Notes under the pieces: generated by a model
What the model was told of the DNA's origin: nothing
The model's database searches: none
Seen by the model: the letters and a program-made list of their open reading frames with translations, nothing else
Origin: Pseudomonadales bacterium
Lineage (GTDB): Bacteria; Pseudomonadota; Gammaproteobacteria; Pseudomonadales; Azotimanducaceae
Assembly: GCA_016779585.1 (NCBI GenBank)
Contig: JADHNI010000014.1
Coordinates: forward strand, 1-58,613
Length of the DNA stretch: 58,613 nucleotides
Reading direction: 5' to 3'
Position numbers and translations under genes: made by a program
Shown here: in pieces, positions 1-9,972 of the stretch
Numbering within the stretch: position 1 is the first letter of the stretch
How the letters are laid out: every line of letters begins with the position of its first letter

Positions 1-1205
1 AGCAGGATATTGTTCGCCTGTTCCAGGCGAGAGGTGATGACTACACGGCAGTGTGCCAGGCAGCAGACAGGCTTCGAAGGGAGATTGCCGGCGACGAGGT
101 GACTTATTGCGTCAACCGGAACATTAACTATACGAACGTCTGTTACTTCAAATGCCAGTTCTGTGCCTTCTCCAAAGGCAAGATGAGCGAAAACCTCCGT
201 GGCAAGCCGTACGATCTGTCCCATGAAGAAATCATGCGCCGCACCCGTGAGGCCTGGGATCGCGGTGCCAGCGAAGTCTGCCTGCAGGGCGGTATCCATC
301 CCGAGTATACCGGCCAGACCTATATCGACATTGTTCATTCCATCAAGCAGGTCGTGCCGGACATGCATATTCATGCCTTCTCGCCGCTGGAAGTCTGGCA
401 GGGAGCAAAGACCCTTGGGAAACCGATTCGGGAGTTCCTCTCAGAGCTTAAAGAGGCCGGCCTGGGCACATTGCCTGGCACAGCGGCTGAAATCCTGGAT
501 GACGAGGTACGTGCCACACTCTGCCCCGACAAGATCAATACAGCCCAGTGGCTGGAGGTGATGGAAGCGGCCCATGCTGAAGGGTTTAACACCACCGCAA
601 CCATCATGTACGGTCACATGGAGCAGTATCATCATATTGCGAGGCACCTGCTCAGGATTCGTGATCTGCAGGAGAAGACCGGTGGCTTTACCGAATTCGT
701 TATTCTGCCCTTTATTCACATGGAATCTCCTATTTACCTGAAAGGGCATGCACGCAAGGGGCCAACCTTCCGCGAGGCGGTACTGATTCACGCGATTTCC
801 CGCCTGGTGCTGTATCCGCATTTCAGGAACATCCAGGCTTCCTGGACGAAGCTCGGCCATGACGGTGTTCGTGCCTGCCTGCAGGCGGGTGTGAATGACC
901 TGGGTGGCACGCTGATGAACGAGACCATTACCCGGGCAGCCGGCGCTTCACATGGCCAGGAAACCTCGCCCGAAGAAATGGAAGATATTATTCGAAGTAT
1001 TGGCAGGACACCTCGGCAAAGATCAACAACCTATGGCGAAGTGTCGGAACTGCAGCGCCAAAAGTCTTTTGGTGCAGTGACACTGTCGGAGCCCGTATAC
1101 ACTTCTGCGAAGAAGTACGAGCGCAAGAAAAGCAAACACGACTTGGTGCGCAACAGCGTGGGTCCGGCAGGTGAAGAAAGACTGTCCAGCCAGGATATCA
1201 TCTAG
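1..1205 (+). CDS. cofH: FO synthase CofH domain (3' part of fbiC or cofH), truncated by window edge
   Basis: Radical SAM enzyme joining a tyrosine-derived radical to 5-amino-6-ribitylaminouracil to make FO, the deazaflavin core of coenzyme F420. The CxxxCxxC [4Fe-4S] motif is at bases 141-164 (NVCYFKCQFC), and the NINYTNVC, HAFSPLE and GTAAEILDD motifs are typical of CofH. The first start candidate is GTG at 51, but the frame is open back to base 3 and the upstream residues (DIVRLFQARGDDYTAV) still look like the family, so the gene runs off the left edge. Whether it is a stand-alone CofH or the C-terminal half of a fused FbiC cannot be told here. Three LLM flavin/F420 oxidoreductase genes follow on the same strand, which supports an F420 role. 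Confidence 0.93.
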   Translation, partial: QDIVRLFQARGDDYTAVCQAADRLRREIAGDEVTYCVNRNINYTNVCYFKCQFCAFSKGKMSENLRGKPYDLSHEEIMRRTREAWDRGASEVCLQGGIHPEYTGQTYIDIVHSIKQVVPDMHIHAFSPLEVWQGAKTLGKPIREFLSELKEAGLGTLPGTAAEILDDEVRATLCPDKINTAQWLEVMEAAHAEGFNTTATIMYGHMEQYHHIARHLLRIRDLQEKTGGFTEFVILPFIHMESPIYLKGHARKGPTFREAVLIHAISRLVLYPHFRNIQASWTKLGHDGVRACLQAGVNDLGGTLMNETITRAAGASHGQETSPEEMEDIIRSIGRTPRQRSTTYGEVSELQRQKSFGAVTLSEPVYTSAKKYERKKSKHDLVRNSVGPAGEERLSSQDII

Positions 1206-1249
1206 CCATCACCATCAAATAATCAGGAAAAGAATAAAAGGAAAAACTT

Positions 1250-2248
1250 ATGGCAGTGCCGCAGAGAACCGCATTGACGCTCCCGGACCCCAGGGGCGTT
1301 GAGAACACCATTGAGATGGCAAAATGGGCAGAGGCTGAAGGCTATGATGATCTCTGGTTCGCCGACTCGGGCGGTATCGATGCACTGACCACGACGGCTG
1401 CTGTCGCCATGAATACGGAGCGTGTCAGGATTGGTATTGCGATTGTGCCGGTTTTTACCCGAACACCTGCCGTGTTTGCTTCTACCTGTCATGTGCTGAA
1501 CAAGTTGTCCGGGGGGCGTTTTATTCTCGGGCTTGGCTCTTCCAGCCAGACCATGATGGAAAACTGGCACGGTATCAATTTTGAAAAGCCGTTGACCCGG
1601 GTGAAAGAAACCACGGAACTCGTCAAGCAGATGCTTAACGGTGAAAAAACCAACTACGACGGTGAGACCGTGCAGAGTCACGGCTATCGCCAGATGCCAC
1701 TCGCTGAGGGTGAAGAACAACCGATCTACATGGCGGCGCTCAGGGCAAAGATGCTGGAAGCGGCAGCAGAATTTTCGGACGGGGTCATCCTGAACCTGTT
1801 CCCCAAGGGGGCCCTGCCCAGGATGATGGATCACGTCAGGGCAGGTGGCACACGGGCCGGCAAGGCGCCTGAGGATATCGATGTGGTCTGTCGGCACATG
1901 GTTGTTGTGACTGATGACAAGGAAAGCGCCCGTAATGCATTCCGGGCAGCATTTGCTCCTTATTACGCAACGCCGGTTTACAACAACTTCCTTGCCTGGT
2001 GTGGCTACGAGGATGTCGCAGCGACTATCCGAGAAGGCTGGGCAGAAAAAGACCGTGATAAAACAACCGGTGCACTGACTGATGAGCTGATCGATGAGAT
2101 TGGCATTATCGGCACGGAATCCGAGTGCCATGACATGATCCGTGAGCGCGGCGAGATGGGTATCACCACGCACATCATTTCCTGCACGTCACCGAAGGAT
2201 GCCATGCGGACCTATGAAGCCTTCACGGCCAAGAATTTTTCGAAATAG
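1250..2248 (+). CDS. LLM-class F420-dependent oxidoreductase 1
   Basis: A 332-residue luciferase-like monooxygenase family TIM-barrel protein. The N-terminal half has the family pattern of a beta strand, then AEAEGYDDLWFADS, then RVRIGIAIVPVFTRTP and LSGGRFILGLGSSS; the C-terminal part is the usual alpha-helical end with a 'GTESECHDMI' segment that resembles the 'G(S/T)PE' region of F420-dependent reductases. The start is preceded by AGGA/AAGGA stretches. It lies 44 bases after cofH and 13 before the next LLM gene, so all are probably one transcript. Use of F420 rather than FMN is inferred from the neighbourhood. The substrate is unknown. Confidence 0.85.
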   Translation: MAVPQRTALTLPDPRGVENTIEMAKWAEAEGYDDLWFADSGGIDALTTTAAVAMNTERVRIGIAIVPVFTRTPAVFASTCHVLNKLSGGRFILGLGSSSQTMMENWHGINFEKPLTRVKETTELVKQMLNGEKTNYDGETVQSHGYRQMPLAEGEEQPIYMAALRAKMLEAAAEFSDGVILNLFPKGALPRMMDHVRAGGTRAGKAPEDIDVVCRHMVVVTDDKESARNAFRAAFAPYYATPVYNNFLAWCGYEDVAATIREGWAEKDRDKTTGALTDELIDEIGIIGTESECHDMIRERGEMGITTHIISCTSPKDAMRTYEAFTAKNFSK

Positions 2249-2261
2249 AGGGATATAACCA

Positions 2262-3266
2262 ATGAAAGTTGATGGTGGACTGATGGGAGACCTGTCTGGC
2301 GCGAATCGCCACGCCCAGCGTCTCGAAAAACTGGGATACCACGGTGCTGTGACAGCGGAAACCTCACATGATCCGTTTTTCCCATTGCTGCTCGCTGCCC
2401 AGGAAACAGAAAACATCGAGCTGGTGACGTCGATTGCGGTTGCTTTTTCGAGGACTCCGATGAACCTCGCCAACATTGGTCATGACCTCAACAGCTTCTC
2501 CAAGGGACGCTTTGTCCTCGGTCTCGGTTCACAGATCAGGCCGCACATCACCAAGCGATTCAGCATGCCCTGGTCAAAACCTGCCGCACGAATGCGCGAG
2601 TTTATTTCCGCCATGCGAGCTATCTGGGATTGCTGGCATAACGGCACATCCCTGTCTTTTGAAGGCGATTTCTATACGCACTCCCTGATGACGCCCATGT
2701 TCACTCCGCTGGACACAGAGTATGGCGCCCCGAAGGTGTTTCTTGCTGCGGTGGGACCGCTCATGACGGAAGTGGCCGGTGAGGTCGCAGATGGTGTCAT
2801 CATCCATGCATTCACCACGCAGAAGTACCTGAAGGAAGTGACCCTGCCTGCTGTGGAAAAGGGGCTTGCAAAGGCAGGTCGCTCGAGGGATGACTTTGAA
2901 GTGTCTTATCCCGGGTTTATCGTGACCGGAAACACGGAAGAGGAATTTAATGCCACCAAACAGGCTGTCTGCAAGCAAATCGCTTTTTATGGCTCGACAC
3001 CTGCCTATGCCCCGGTACTTGGTGTACACGGCTGGGGTGACCTGCAGCCGGAATTGAACAAGCTCTCCAAGCAGGGCAAATGGGATGAAATGGGCACGCT
3101 CATCACCGATGACATCCTGGAAGAGTTTGCCGTGGTTGCCGAGATTGATGATGTGGTGGACAAGTTCCGGGCACGCTACGATGGCCTTGTGGATCGAACC
3201 ATGGGCTCGCTGCCTGCCAGGGATGATGATCACGCGAAAGAGCTGTTGCAGAAACTAAGCGCATAG
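2262..3266 (+). CDS. LLM-class F420-dependent oxidoreductase 2
   Basis: A 334-residue LLM-family protein of the subgroup with an MKVDGG-like start. It has the barrel motifs EKLGYHGAVTAETSHDPFFPL, NIELVTSIAVAFSRTPM and FSKGRFVLGLGSQ, then FLAAVGPLMTEVAGEVADGV. It is only distantly similar to its two LLM neighbours, so these are different subfamilies and not recent duplicates. It begins 13 bases after gene 1, with GAGGGATATAACC as the ribosome-binding region. Its stop codon lies inside a 15-base tandem repeat (see separate entry). The reaction is probably an F420H2- or FMN-dependent hydride transfer; the substrate is unknown. Confidence 0.85.
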   Translation: MKVDGGLMGDLSGANRHAQRLEKLGYHGAVTAETSHDPFFPLLLAAQETENIELVTSIAVAFSRTPMNLANIGHDLNSFSKGRFVLGLGSQIRPHITKRFSMPWSKPAARMREFISAMRAIWDCWHNGTSLSFEGDFYTHSLMTPMFTPLDTEYGAPKVFLAAVGPLMTEVAGEVADGVIIHAFTTQKYLKEVTLPAVEKGLAKAGRSRDDFEVSYPGFIVTGNTEEEFNATKQAVCKQIAFYGSTPAYAPVLGVHGWGDLQPELNKLSKQGKWDEMGTLITDDILEEFAVVAEIDDVVDKFRARYDGLVDRTMGSLPARDDDHAKELLQKLSA

Positions 3267-3295
3267 AAACTAAGCGCATAGAAACTAAGCGCCTG
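3251..3295 (+). repeat. 15-bp tandem repeat spanning the LLM2 stop codon
   Basis: Three copies of GAAACTAAGCGCATA (3251-3265, 3266-3280, 3281-3295; the last two bases of the third copy differ). The unit length is divisible by three, so the stop is copied in frame: KLSA-stop, KLSA-stop, then KLSAWKNQ-stop ending at 3308. The parsimonious reading is that replication slippage triplicated the 3' end and moved the functional stop upstream of an ancestral KLSAWKNQ end. Confidence 0.9.
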
Positions 3296-3322
3296 GAAGA
3301 ATCAATAAACGAGGAAATCCTT

Positions 3323-4357
3323 ATGAAACTTGGAATACTGAACGGTATCGGTGGCAAGGTCATCGGTATTGATATAGATCGTATCAAGGCAGCGGAGAGC
3401 ATGGGTTATGACTCCGTCTGGACGGCAGAAGCCTATGGCTCTGATGCCGTCACTCCTGCAGCCTGGATCCTGGCCCAGACCGACAAGATCAAGGTCGGCA
3501 CGGCGATCATGCAGATGCCTGGCAGGACACCTGCCTGTACAGCAATGACGGCGATGACGCTGAACCAGCTTTCAAACGGTCGCTTTATTGTCGGTCTTGG
3601 TGCTTCAGGACCGCAGGTCGTCGAGGGCTGGCATGGTGTGGCTTATGGCCGACCCATGACTCGTACCCGGGAATACATCGATATCCTGCGCAAGATTTTT
3701 GCCCGTGAAGAGGCCGTTGAGCACCAGGGGTACCATTACAGCCTGCCATATACGGGCGATGACGGCACCGGCCTTGGTAAACCGCTGAAGAGCATTCTGC
3801 AGGCCGACAACGATATCAAGATCTATACAGCCTCTATCACGCCCAAGGGGCTAGAGACTTCTGCCGAGTGCGCTGACGGAGTTTTCCCGATCTGGGTACC
3901 GCCGGAGAAAGTTGACGTACTCCTGGGAAGCGTCCAGAAAGGCCTGGATAAAGCTGGCAAGACAATGATGGATTTTGACGTGGCCCCTTTCGTGACGGTT
4001 GTTATCGGTGATGATCTTGACCACTGCCGTATGCCGATCAAGGGCAACATGGCGCTGTATATTGGCGGTATGGGTGCGCGTGACAAGAACTTCTATAACG
4101 ACTACGCAAAAGCCCTGGGCTTCGAAGATGCTGCCGTTAAGATCCAGGACCTGTTCCTGGCCGGCAAGAAAGATGAGGCTATGGCGGCGGTACCTGATGA
4201 ACTGGTCGACATGTGTCACCTGGTTGGTCCGGCGGAGCGCATCAAGGAGCGTCTGCAGGTCTGGAAGGAAGCAGGTCAATCCGGCAAGATCGGCAGCATG
4301 CTGTTGGGTGCAGGCCAGATCGAAGCGCTGGAGCTGGTTGCCGGAGAACTCCTGTAA
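3323..4357 (+). CDS. LLM-class F420-dependent oxidoreductase 3
   Basis: A 344-residue LLM-family protein resembling the actinobacterial Rv3520c-like F420 oxidoreductases. Motifs seen are AESMGYDSVWTAEAYGSDA, IKVGTAIMQMPGRTPA, LSNGRFIVGLGASGPQVVEGWHG and a C-terminal HLVGPAERIKERLQ. The start has a clear GAGGA Shine-Dalgarno. It is the last gene of the cofH-LLM run; the next gene begins about 50 bases later. The F420 cofactor is inferred from family and context. The substrate is unknown. Confidence 0.87.
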   Translation: MKLGILNGIGGKVIGIDIDRIKAAESMGYDSVWTAEAYGSDAVTPAAWILAQTDKIKVGTAIMQMPGRTPACTAMTAMTLNQLSNGRFIVGLGASGPQVVEGWHGVAYGRPMTRTREYIDILRKIFAREEAVEHQGYHYSLPYTGDDGTGLGKPLKSILQADNDIKIYTASITPKGLETSAECADGVFPIWVPPEKVDVLLGSVQKGLDKAGKTMMDFDVAPFVTVVIGDDLDHCRMPIKGNMALYIGGMGARDKNFYNDYAKALGFEDAAVKIQDLFLAGKKDEAMAAVPDELVDMCHLVGPAERIKERLQVWKEAGQSGKIGSMLLGAGQIEALELVAGELL

Positions 4358-4407
4358 CCAGGAAAGTAAGCCCGACGTTCTTTAACTGACGGATTGCGAG
4401 GCGAGGT

Positions 4408-5577
4408 ATCTCAACTCAAAGTTATACCCTGAAGACCTGTACTGGTATCGATGAAATCGGCCAACAGGGTTGGGATGCCTGCGCCAATCCTTCGGATCCG
4501 ACGGTTCCGTACGATCCATTTGTTTCATATACCTTCCTGAGTGCCCTCGAGGAAAGCGGTTCCGCAACCGGCCGGACTGGCTGGGCGCCTTACCACCTCG
4601 CCCTTGAGGACGAGTCCCTGGGTCTGGTTGGTGTTGTACCCATGTACCTGAAGAGTCATTCCCAGGGAGAGTATGTATTTGATTACTCCTGGGCGGATGC
4701 GTTTGAGCGTGCGGGAGGGCGGTACTACCCCAAGCTCCAGGTCTCCGTGCCGTTTACTCCGGCAACCGGTCGCCGCCTGCTGGTAAGAACCGATACAGGA
4801 GACCCTGACCTGGAGAAGTACCTGCTGTCCGGCATGATGCAGGTGTCCGAACAGATGGAGGTGTCCAGCGTTCACATCACCTTCGCGACCAGGCAGCAGT
4901 GGCAGTTGATGGGTGAGTTGGGATTTCTGCAGCGTACCCATAACCAGTTCCACTGGAAAAATGACGGATACAACTCGTTTGAAGACTTCCTGGCTGCCCT
5001 GTCTTCGAAGAAACGAAAGAATATACGGCGGGAACGGCGCGGTGCTGTTGAAAACGGTATCGTAATCGAGCGCCTGACTGGTGACGCCATTGAAGAACGA
5101 CACTGGGATGATTTCTACCGTTTCTACATGGATACCGGGTCGCGCAAATGGGGATCCCCTTACCTGACCCGTCAGTTTTTCTCGATCATCGGCGAGACCA
5201 TGGCCGATGATATCCTCCTTGTGATGTGTAAACGTGATGGACGTTACGTCGCCGGTGCGATCAACTTTATCGGTGGAGAGTGTCTTTTTGGCAGGAACTG
5301 GGGTTGTATTGAAGACCACCCGTTTCTTCACTTCGAAGTGTGTTACTACCAGGCTATTGAATTTGCGATCGAGCGGGGGTTAGCAAGAGTTGAAGCCGGT
5401 GCCCAGGGCGAACACAAGCTGGCTCGAGGTTACATGCCGACACATACATACAGCGCCCACTGGATCGCCAACCAGTCGTTCCGCGATGCGGTCGACAATT
5501 ACCTGAAAAACGAGCGTCGATACGTGAGTGAAGAGATAGACTATATCGCGGAGCACGGACCTTTCAGGAAAGCATGA
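4408..5577 (+). CDS. COG3146 (DUF482) FemAB/GNAT-like protein with apparent ATC start
   Basis: About 389 residues if started at 4408. The family's signature segments are present: PFVSYTFLSALEESGS, GWAPYHLAL, YLKSHSQGEYVFDYSWADAF, YYPKLQVSVPFTP and NIRRERR; the C-terminal half is a GNAT-fold acyltransferase-like domain. A conventional ATG occurs only at 4642, well inside the conserved domain. The conserved frame is open back to the TGA at 4387, and the codons from 4408 read (ATC)STQSYTLKT, with GAGG at 4398-4401 six bases upstream. So translation probably starts at an ATC, or the original ATG has been mutated or misread. Its stop overlaps the next start (ATGA). Members are often annotated as N-acetyltransferases of unknown substrate. 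Confidence 0.8.
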   Translation: MSTQSYTLKTCTGIDEIGQQGWDACANPSDPTVPYDPFVSYTFLSALEESGSATGRTGWAPYHLALEDESLGLVGVVPMYLKSHSQGEYVFDYSWADAFERAGGRYYPKLQVSVPFTPATGRRLLVRTDTGDPDLEKYLLSGMMQVSEQMEVSSVHITFATRQQWQLMGELGFLQRTHNQFHWKNDGYNSFEDFLAALSSKKRKNIRRERRGAVENGIVIERLTGDAIEERHWDDFYRFYMDTGSRKWGSPYLTRQFFSIIGETMADDILLVMCKRDGRYVAGAINFIGGECLFGRNWGCIEDHPFLHFEVCYYQAIEFAIERGLARVEAGAQGEHKLARGYMPTHTYSAHWIANQSFRDAVDNYLKNERRYVSEEIDYIAEHGPFRKA

Positions 5578-7977
5578 CCGCTTATCGCTTCTATACCGGG
5601 CTCTTTCTCGTCACAGCCTGCACCCTGATGCTGCAGTTGCTGCAGACCAGGATCCTCTCAGTACTTGCATGGTATCACCTGGCATTTTTTGCCATCAGTA
5701 TGGCGATGTTCGGCATTTCGGCCGGCGCCGTCTGGGTCTACCTGCGCGGCGACCGTTTCAGTTCAAAAACACTGCAGCAGGACCTCGCTCACTACACCAC
5801 GCTTTTTGCGGTCAGCATCTTTATCTGCCTGATCGTCCAGATGACACTGGTTCCGGTCACGGTGAAATCCCTGGTCTGGGTAATTGTCTGGCTGGAAATT
5901 GCGATCACGATTGCCATTCCTTTCTTTTTTTCGGGTGTGGTGGTGAGCCTGGCCCTTACGCGGAGTGAGTTTCCCATCAGCAGGGTGTATGGTGTTGATC
6001 TTGCAGGTCCCGGTGTTGGTTGTGTGCTGGTCCTGTTGCTTCTTGAAGCCAGTGATGCACCCACGGCGATCATGTGGGTTGGTGTGCTGGCGATGCTGGC
6101 GTCTGTCACCTTCAGTGGTACAGAGGCGCCGGGTTCCGGCAGGAAGGCGACGCTGCTGGGTGTCATGACCCTGGTAAGTGTACTTAATGGTCTTGGACCA
6201 TACGGGCTGCAGCCGCTGGCTGTAAAAGGCAGCTTCGAAGGTGGCAGCTCACATATCTTCCGCGAGTGGAATTCCTTTTCCCGAGTGGCGGTATTTCCCG
6301 AAATCGAAGCGCTGCCTGCCATGTGGGGTCCGTCATGGCGCATGCCGGAAAATACAAAACCCATGTTGCAGCGGTGCCTGCAGATAGACGGCGACGCGGG
6401 CACGATGGCCTACCGATTCAGCGGTGACCTGAATGAATTCCAGTTTCTGCGCTCTGACGTCACCAACATTGCCTATTTCCTGCCAGGCAGGGAAAAAACC
6501 GCGGTGATCGGCGTTGGTGGTGGCAGGGATGTGCTGTCTGCTGCAGTCTTTGGCGCGACCGACATTACCGCCGTGGAAGTGAACCCGATCTTTATTCGAC
6601 TCTTGGCCGTCGAGGAGGGATTTGCGGACTTTACCAATATTGATCGTATTTCCGGCCTGAAGCTGGTGGTCGATGAAGGGCGCAGCTGGTTTGCCCGTAC
6701 GGATGAATCTTTTGACCTGATACAGATGAGTCTGGTTGATACATGGGCCGCGACCGGGGCAGGAGCATTTACACTTTCTGAAAACGGGCTTTATACGGTT
6801 GAAGCCTGGCAGACATTTGTCAGCCGTCTTGCGCCCGATGGTGTGTTCACCGTGAGTCGCTGGTTCAACCCTGAAACTGTCAATGAAACCCGTCGCCTGA
6901 TTTCGCTGGGTGCAGCGACCCTGATTTCCCTGGGCGTTGAAAGTCCCGCAGATCACCTGCTTCTCATTTCCCAGGGCAATGTGACGACGCTGGTGCTGTC
7001 CCGCTCACCGTTTGACCGTGAGGGTCTTGAAGTTCTTCACCAGGCAGCCAATTTCCTTGAACACCGGGTGCTGCTAAGTCCCTTGCAGGAATCCGTTTCC
7101 CGGGACCTGCAGAAGATTGTCAGCGCTGGGTCACTCGACGCGCTCGAACTCGTTACGGCTGACTACACCTATGACCTTTCTCCACCAACCGATGATCGTC
7201 CGTTCTTCTTTAACCAGCTGCGTTTTGACCGGCCTGTTGAAGCGATCCGCATCAGTGCCTCACTGATGGGGCTCGACACCATTGGTGGCGGTATCCGCGA
7301 AGGCAACGTCATTGCAACGGTCACACTCATCGTGCTGTTCATGGTGTCATTGTTGCTGGTCCTGGCCACCGTTGTCCTGCCGCTTCGTGGTGCGATAGCA
7401 AACGCTGGCAAACCCCTGGTCGTTGCGGGGACAGTTTACTTCCTGTTGATCGGCATGGGATTCATGTTGATCGAGATCGGACTGCTGCAGAGAACCAGTG
7501 TATTCCTCGGACATCCGATCTATTCGCTGGGTGTTTTGCTGTCATCGCTGATAATTGCCACAGGACTTGGCAGCCTGTTGTCCGGCAGGTTTTCGCTGGT
7601 CAGTCGGAAAGCCTTCCTGTCCTGGTCTTTGTTGACGTCGGGCTATCTGCTGCTGGTCGCTTTCCTGCTTCCCGATTTACTTGAAGCCAATCGTACAGCC
7701 AGCCAGCCGGTGAAAACGCTGATCAGCGTTGCGATTATCGCCCCGGCAGGCATCCTGATGGGGTTTGCGTTTCCAACTGGGATGGCGCTTGTCAGTGCTG
7801 TTGATGAGCGGCCGACACCCTGGTTCTGGGGTATCAACGGTGCAGCAGGGGTGCTGGCCATCTGTGATGGCTATCGGCATCAGCATGGCCGCGGGCATCA
7901 GCATGACCCTGATGGTCGGCGCCTTTTGCTACCTCCTGCTTCTGCCCTTTTACCAGCAACTGCGGAAACTCGGATGA
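5574..7977 (+). CDS. Spermidine-synthase-like polytopic membrane protein (frameshifted near C-terminus)
   Basis: A polytopic membrane protein with about six N-terminal helices, a central class I SAM-binding domain of spermidine-synthase type (VIGVGGGRD near residue 311, followed by ITAVEVNP), and a second set of helices. Aminopropyl transfer is not established for these membrane forms. The frame shifts at about 7860: after WFWGINGAAGVLA the family sequence continues one frame on as SVMAIGISMAAGIS to the stop at 7975-7977. Removing the A at 7860 restores it. Without that correction the frame runs on to 8105 into the next gene. It starts inside the stop of the COG3146 gene (ATGA). Confidence 0.8.
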
Positions 7978-9972
7978 CCTATCGGCCTGAGATAGATGGT
8001 GTTCGAGCCATTGCTGTCCTGGCCGTTATGCTCTACCACGCGAATATCGATGACCTGAATGCCACCATGGGTGGTGGTTACCTGGGTGTCGATGTGTTTT
8101 CGTGATATCCGGTTACCTGATCACGGGATTGATGCTGCAGGAATCATCACGGGGCAGTTTTACCTATTCCGGTTTTTATCTCAGGCGTGCACGCCGATTG
8201 CTCCCCGCCCTGCTGCTGGTATCGGTTGTGACCCTGTTGCTCGGCTGGTGGCTCATGTTGCCGGACGCCTTCGAGGAACTAGGCGGCAGCGTTGCAGCAG
8301 CGATGGTGTTTGTTTCCAATTTTTTCTTCCTGCTCCAGGATTCGTACGTTGCCTAGTCAGCACCTTTTAAACCCTTTCTCCACACCTGGAGCCTCGCCGT
8401 CGAGGAACAGTTTTACCTGGTTTATCTGGTTTTCCTGATGCTGCTGGCGAGTCGCTGGATGGGTCACCTCTGGCTGATTCTTGTGGTGATTGCCGGCCTT
8501 TCATTCGCGCTGGCTGTGTACCTGGCACTGACCACCGCCGGCGTCTCTTTTTACCTTTTCCCGACCCGTATCTGGGAGTTGATGGCGGGCGCCATCCTTG
8601 CCGTGCTGGAGTATCGCCGCGGTCAGGGGAGGGCAGTGATCTGCTGTCCAGCCTCGGTCTTTTGCTCATGTTGGTGTCGTTCGTGATTTTTGATGACAGC
8701 CACAGCGATCCATCCCTGCCAACGTTACTTCCGGTCATCGGAACCATGTTGGTGATCCGCTATACGGGACCTGGCTCAAAGCTTGCCTCGCTGCTTGCCG
8801 TGAACTGGCTGGTTGGTCTCGGTCTCCTGTCTTATTCGCTGTATCTCTGGCACCAGCCATTGCTGGTCATGACTCGACTGGCATGGTTGACGAACTATTC
8901 GGAAATTTATGAGCTGGTGGCGTTGGCCGTGTCAGTGCCGGTCGCCTATCTGAGCTGGCGTTTTGTGGAGCAACCCATGCGCAACCGGGGTGCTGTTTCC
9001 TCAAGGCAGTTTCTCTGGCTGGTTGCGATCAGCACATTGCTGGTACTGGTGGTATCCCTGGCAAGTGCTGTAGGTATTTTACAGCCTAAAGCCGCCAGGC
9101 TTGGGGATATGCCGAAGGATGGCTCGCTCTACCAGGACAGGTTTGGTCTGCAGATGGCTGTACCCAACCTGATGATCGTCGGCGACAGTCACGCTGCTGC
9201 CCTGGGTCAGGGCTTTGATCGCCAGTTACGTGACAATCATCGAGCAGCAATTGCGATCTTCTCAGCCGGATGCCCATACATCTATTCAGCGGTCCGCGAA
9301 GACAGGTTCTGCAGCATTGTGAATGAAGCGCGCAGGAACCGGATGCTGAAAGCAGATGCAGATCACCTGGTGATCATTGCCCGCTACACACCTGTTTTCA
9401 TGGATCATGCCTGGCAGGTGCGAGACAGCGGTGAATCACTGGCGCCTGAAGAAATATTCGCCTTGCTGGAAAAGGACCTGCTGGAACTGCATAACTCCGG
9501 TAAGAAGGTCTACCTGCTAGGCCAGGTGCCCGGGATGTCCGTTGAACCCTTTCAATTCTGGTACCGGGATCAGACTGCAGATCCATGGACTGAAACACTG
9601 CGGGATGTCCGTGAACGACAGCGATACTTCAACGACATGGTCCAGCGACTGCAAAACTCAGGCGTGCAGGTGCTGTCACTGGAAGATGTTTTTTGTGATC
9701 CAGCGCTGTGTTTTTCCAACCGGGGTGGATGGCTCTATCACGATGACAACCACGTTAGCGCATTAGCTGCCGAGACCATCGTGTCACTGATACTGGCGAA
9801 AGTGGAAGAGTTTCTGCCAGGGGCTCACTGGGAGAGCTCGACGATTACGCCGTGTGGCGCCGTCTCGAAATGCAGAATGCGGCGAGTCATATCGGAGAAG
9901 GTGGCATCGTGCTGCTTGGTGATTCCATTACCGAGAACATCCCGCTTGAAGGTGTGGAGCTACCGATCGTAA
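7974..9972 (+). pseudogene. OafA/YrhL-type acyltransferase with C-terminal SGNH domain, multiply interrupted
   Basis: Integral-membrane O-acyltransferase (acyltransferase-3 family) fused to a periplasmic SGNH domain, the kind that acetylates surface polysaccharide. Recognisable in order: YRPEIDGVRAIAVLAVMLYHA, GGYLGVDVF/FVISGYLITG, FYLRRARRLLPA, HTWSLAVEEQFYL, FPTRIWELMAGA, LSYSLYLWHQPLL, then SGNH motifs VGDSHAAALGQG and DDNHVS. Lesions: a missing T in the T-run at 8097-8100, an in-frame TAG at 8354-8356, and a missing G in the G-run at 8626-8629. The reading frame then continues to the TAA at 9970-9972, overlapping the next gene. The start ATG 7974 overlaps the previous stop. It is either a decayed gene or one with sequence errors. 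Confidence 0.8.

Noticed and set aside
1223..2173. A 316-residue open frame on the minus strand opposite LLM gene 1
   Set aside because: It is the antisense shadow of a conserved gene, with no recognisable domain.
8099..8105. TGA after GVDVFS in the acyltransferase as a selenocysteine codon
   Set aside because: The family sequence resumes in a different frame (FVISGYLITG), so this is a frameshift, not a recoded stop.
7974..8105. Single 843-residue fusion of the spermidine-synthase-like protein and acyltransferase
   Set aside because: The fusion exists only because an upstream frameshift happens to bring both into the same frame; ATG 7974 overlaps the true stop at 7975-7977.
8354..8356. TAG inside the acyltransferase as a pyrrolysine codon
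   Set aside because: Nothing in the family calls for Pyl here, and the gene has other lesions; a nonsense change is simpler.
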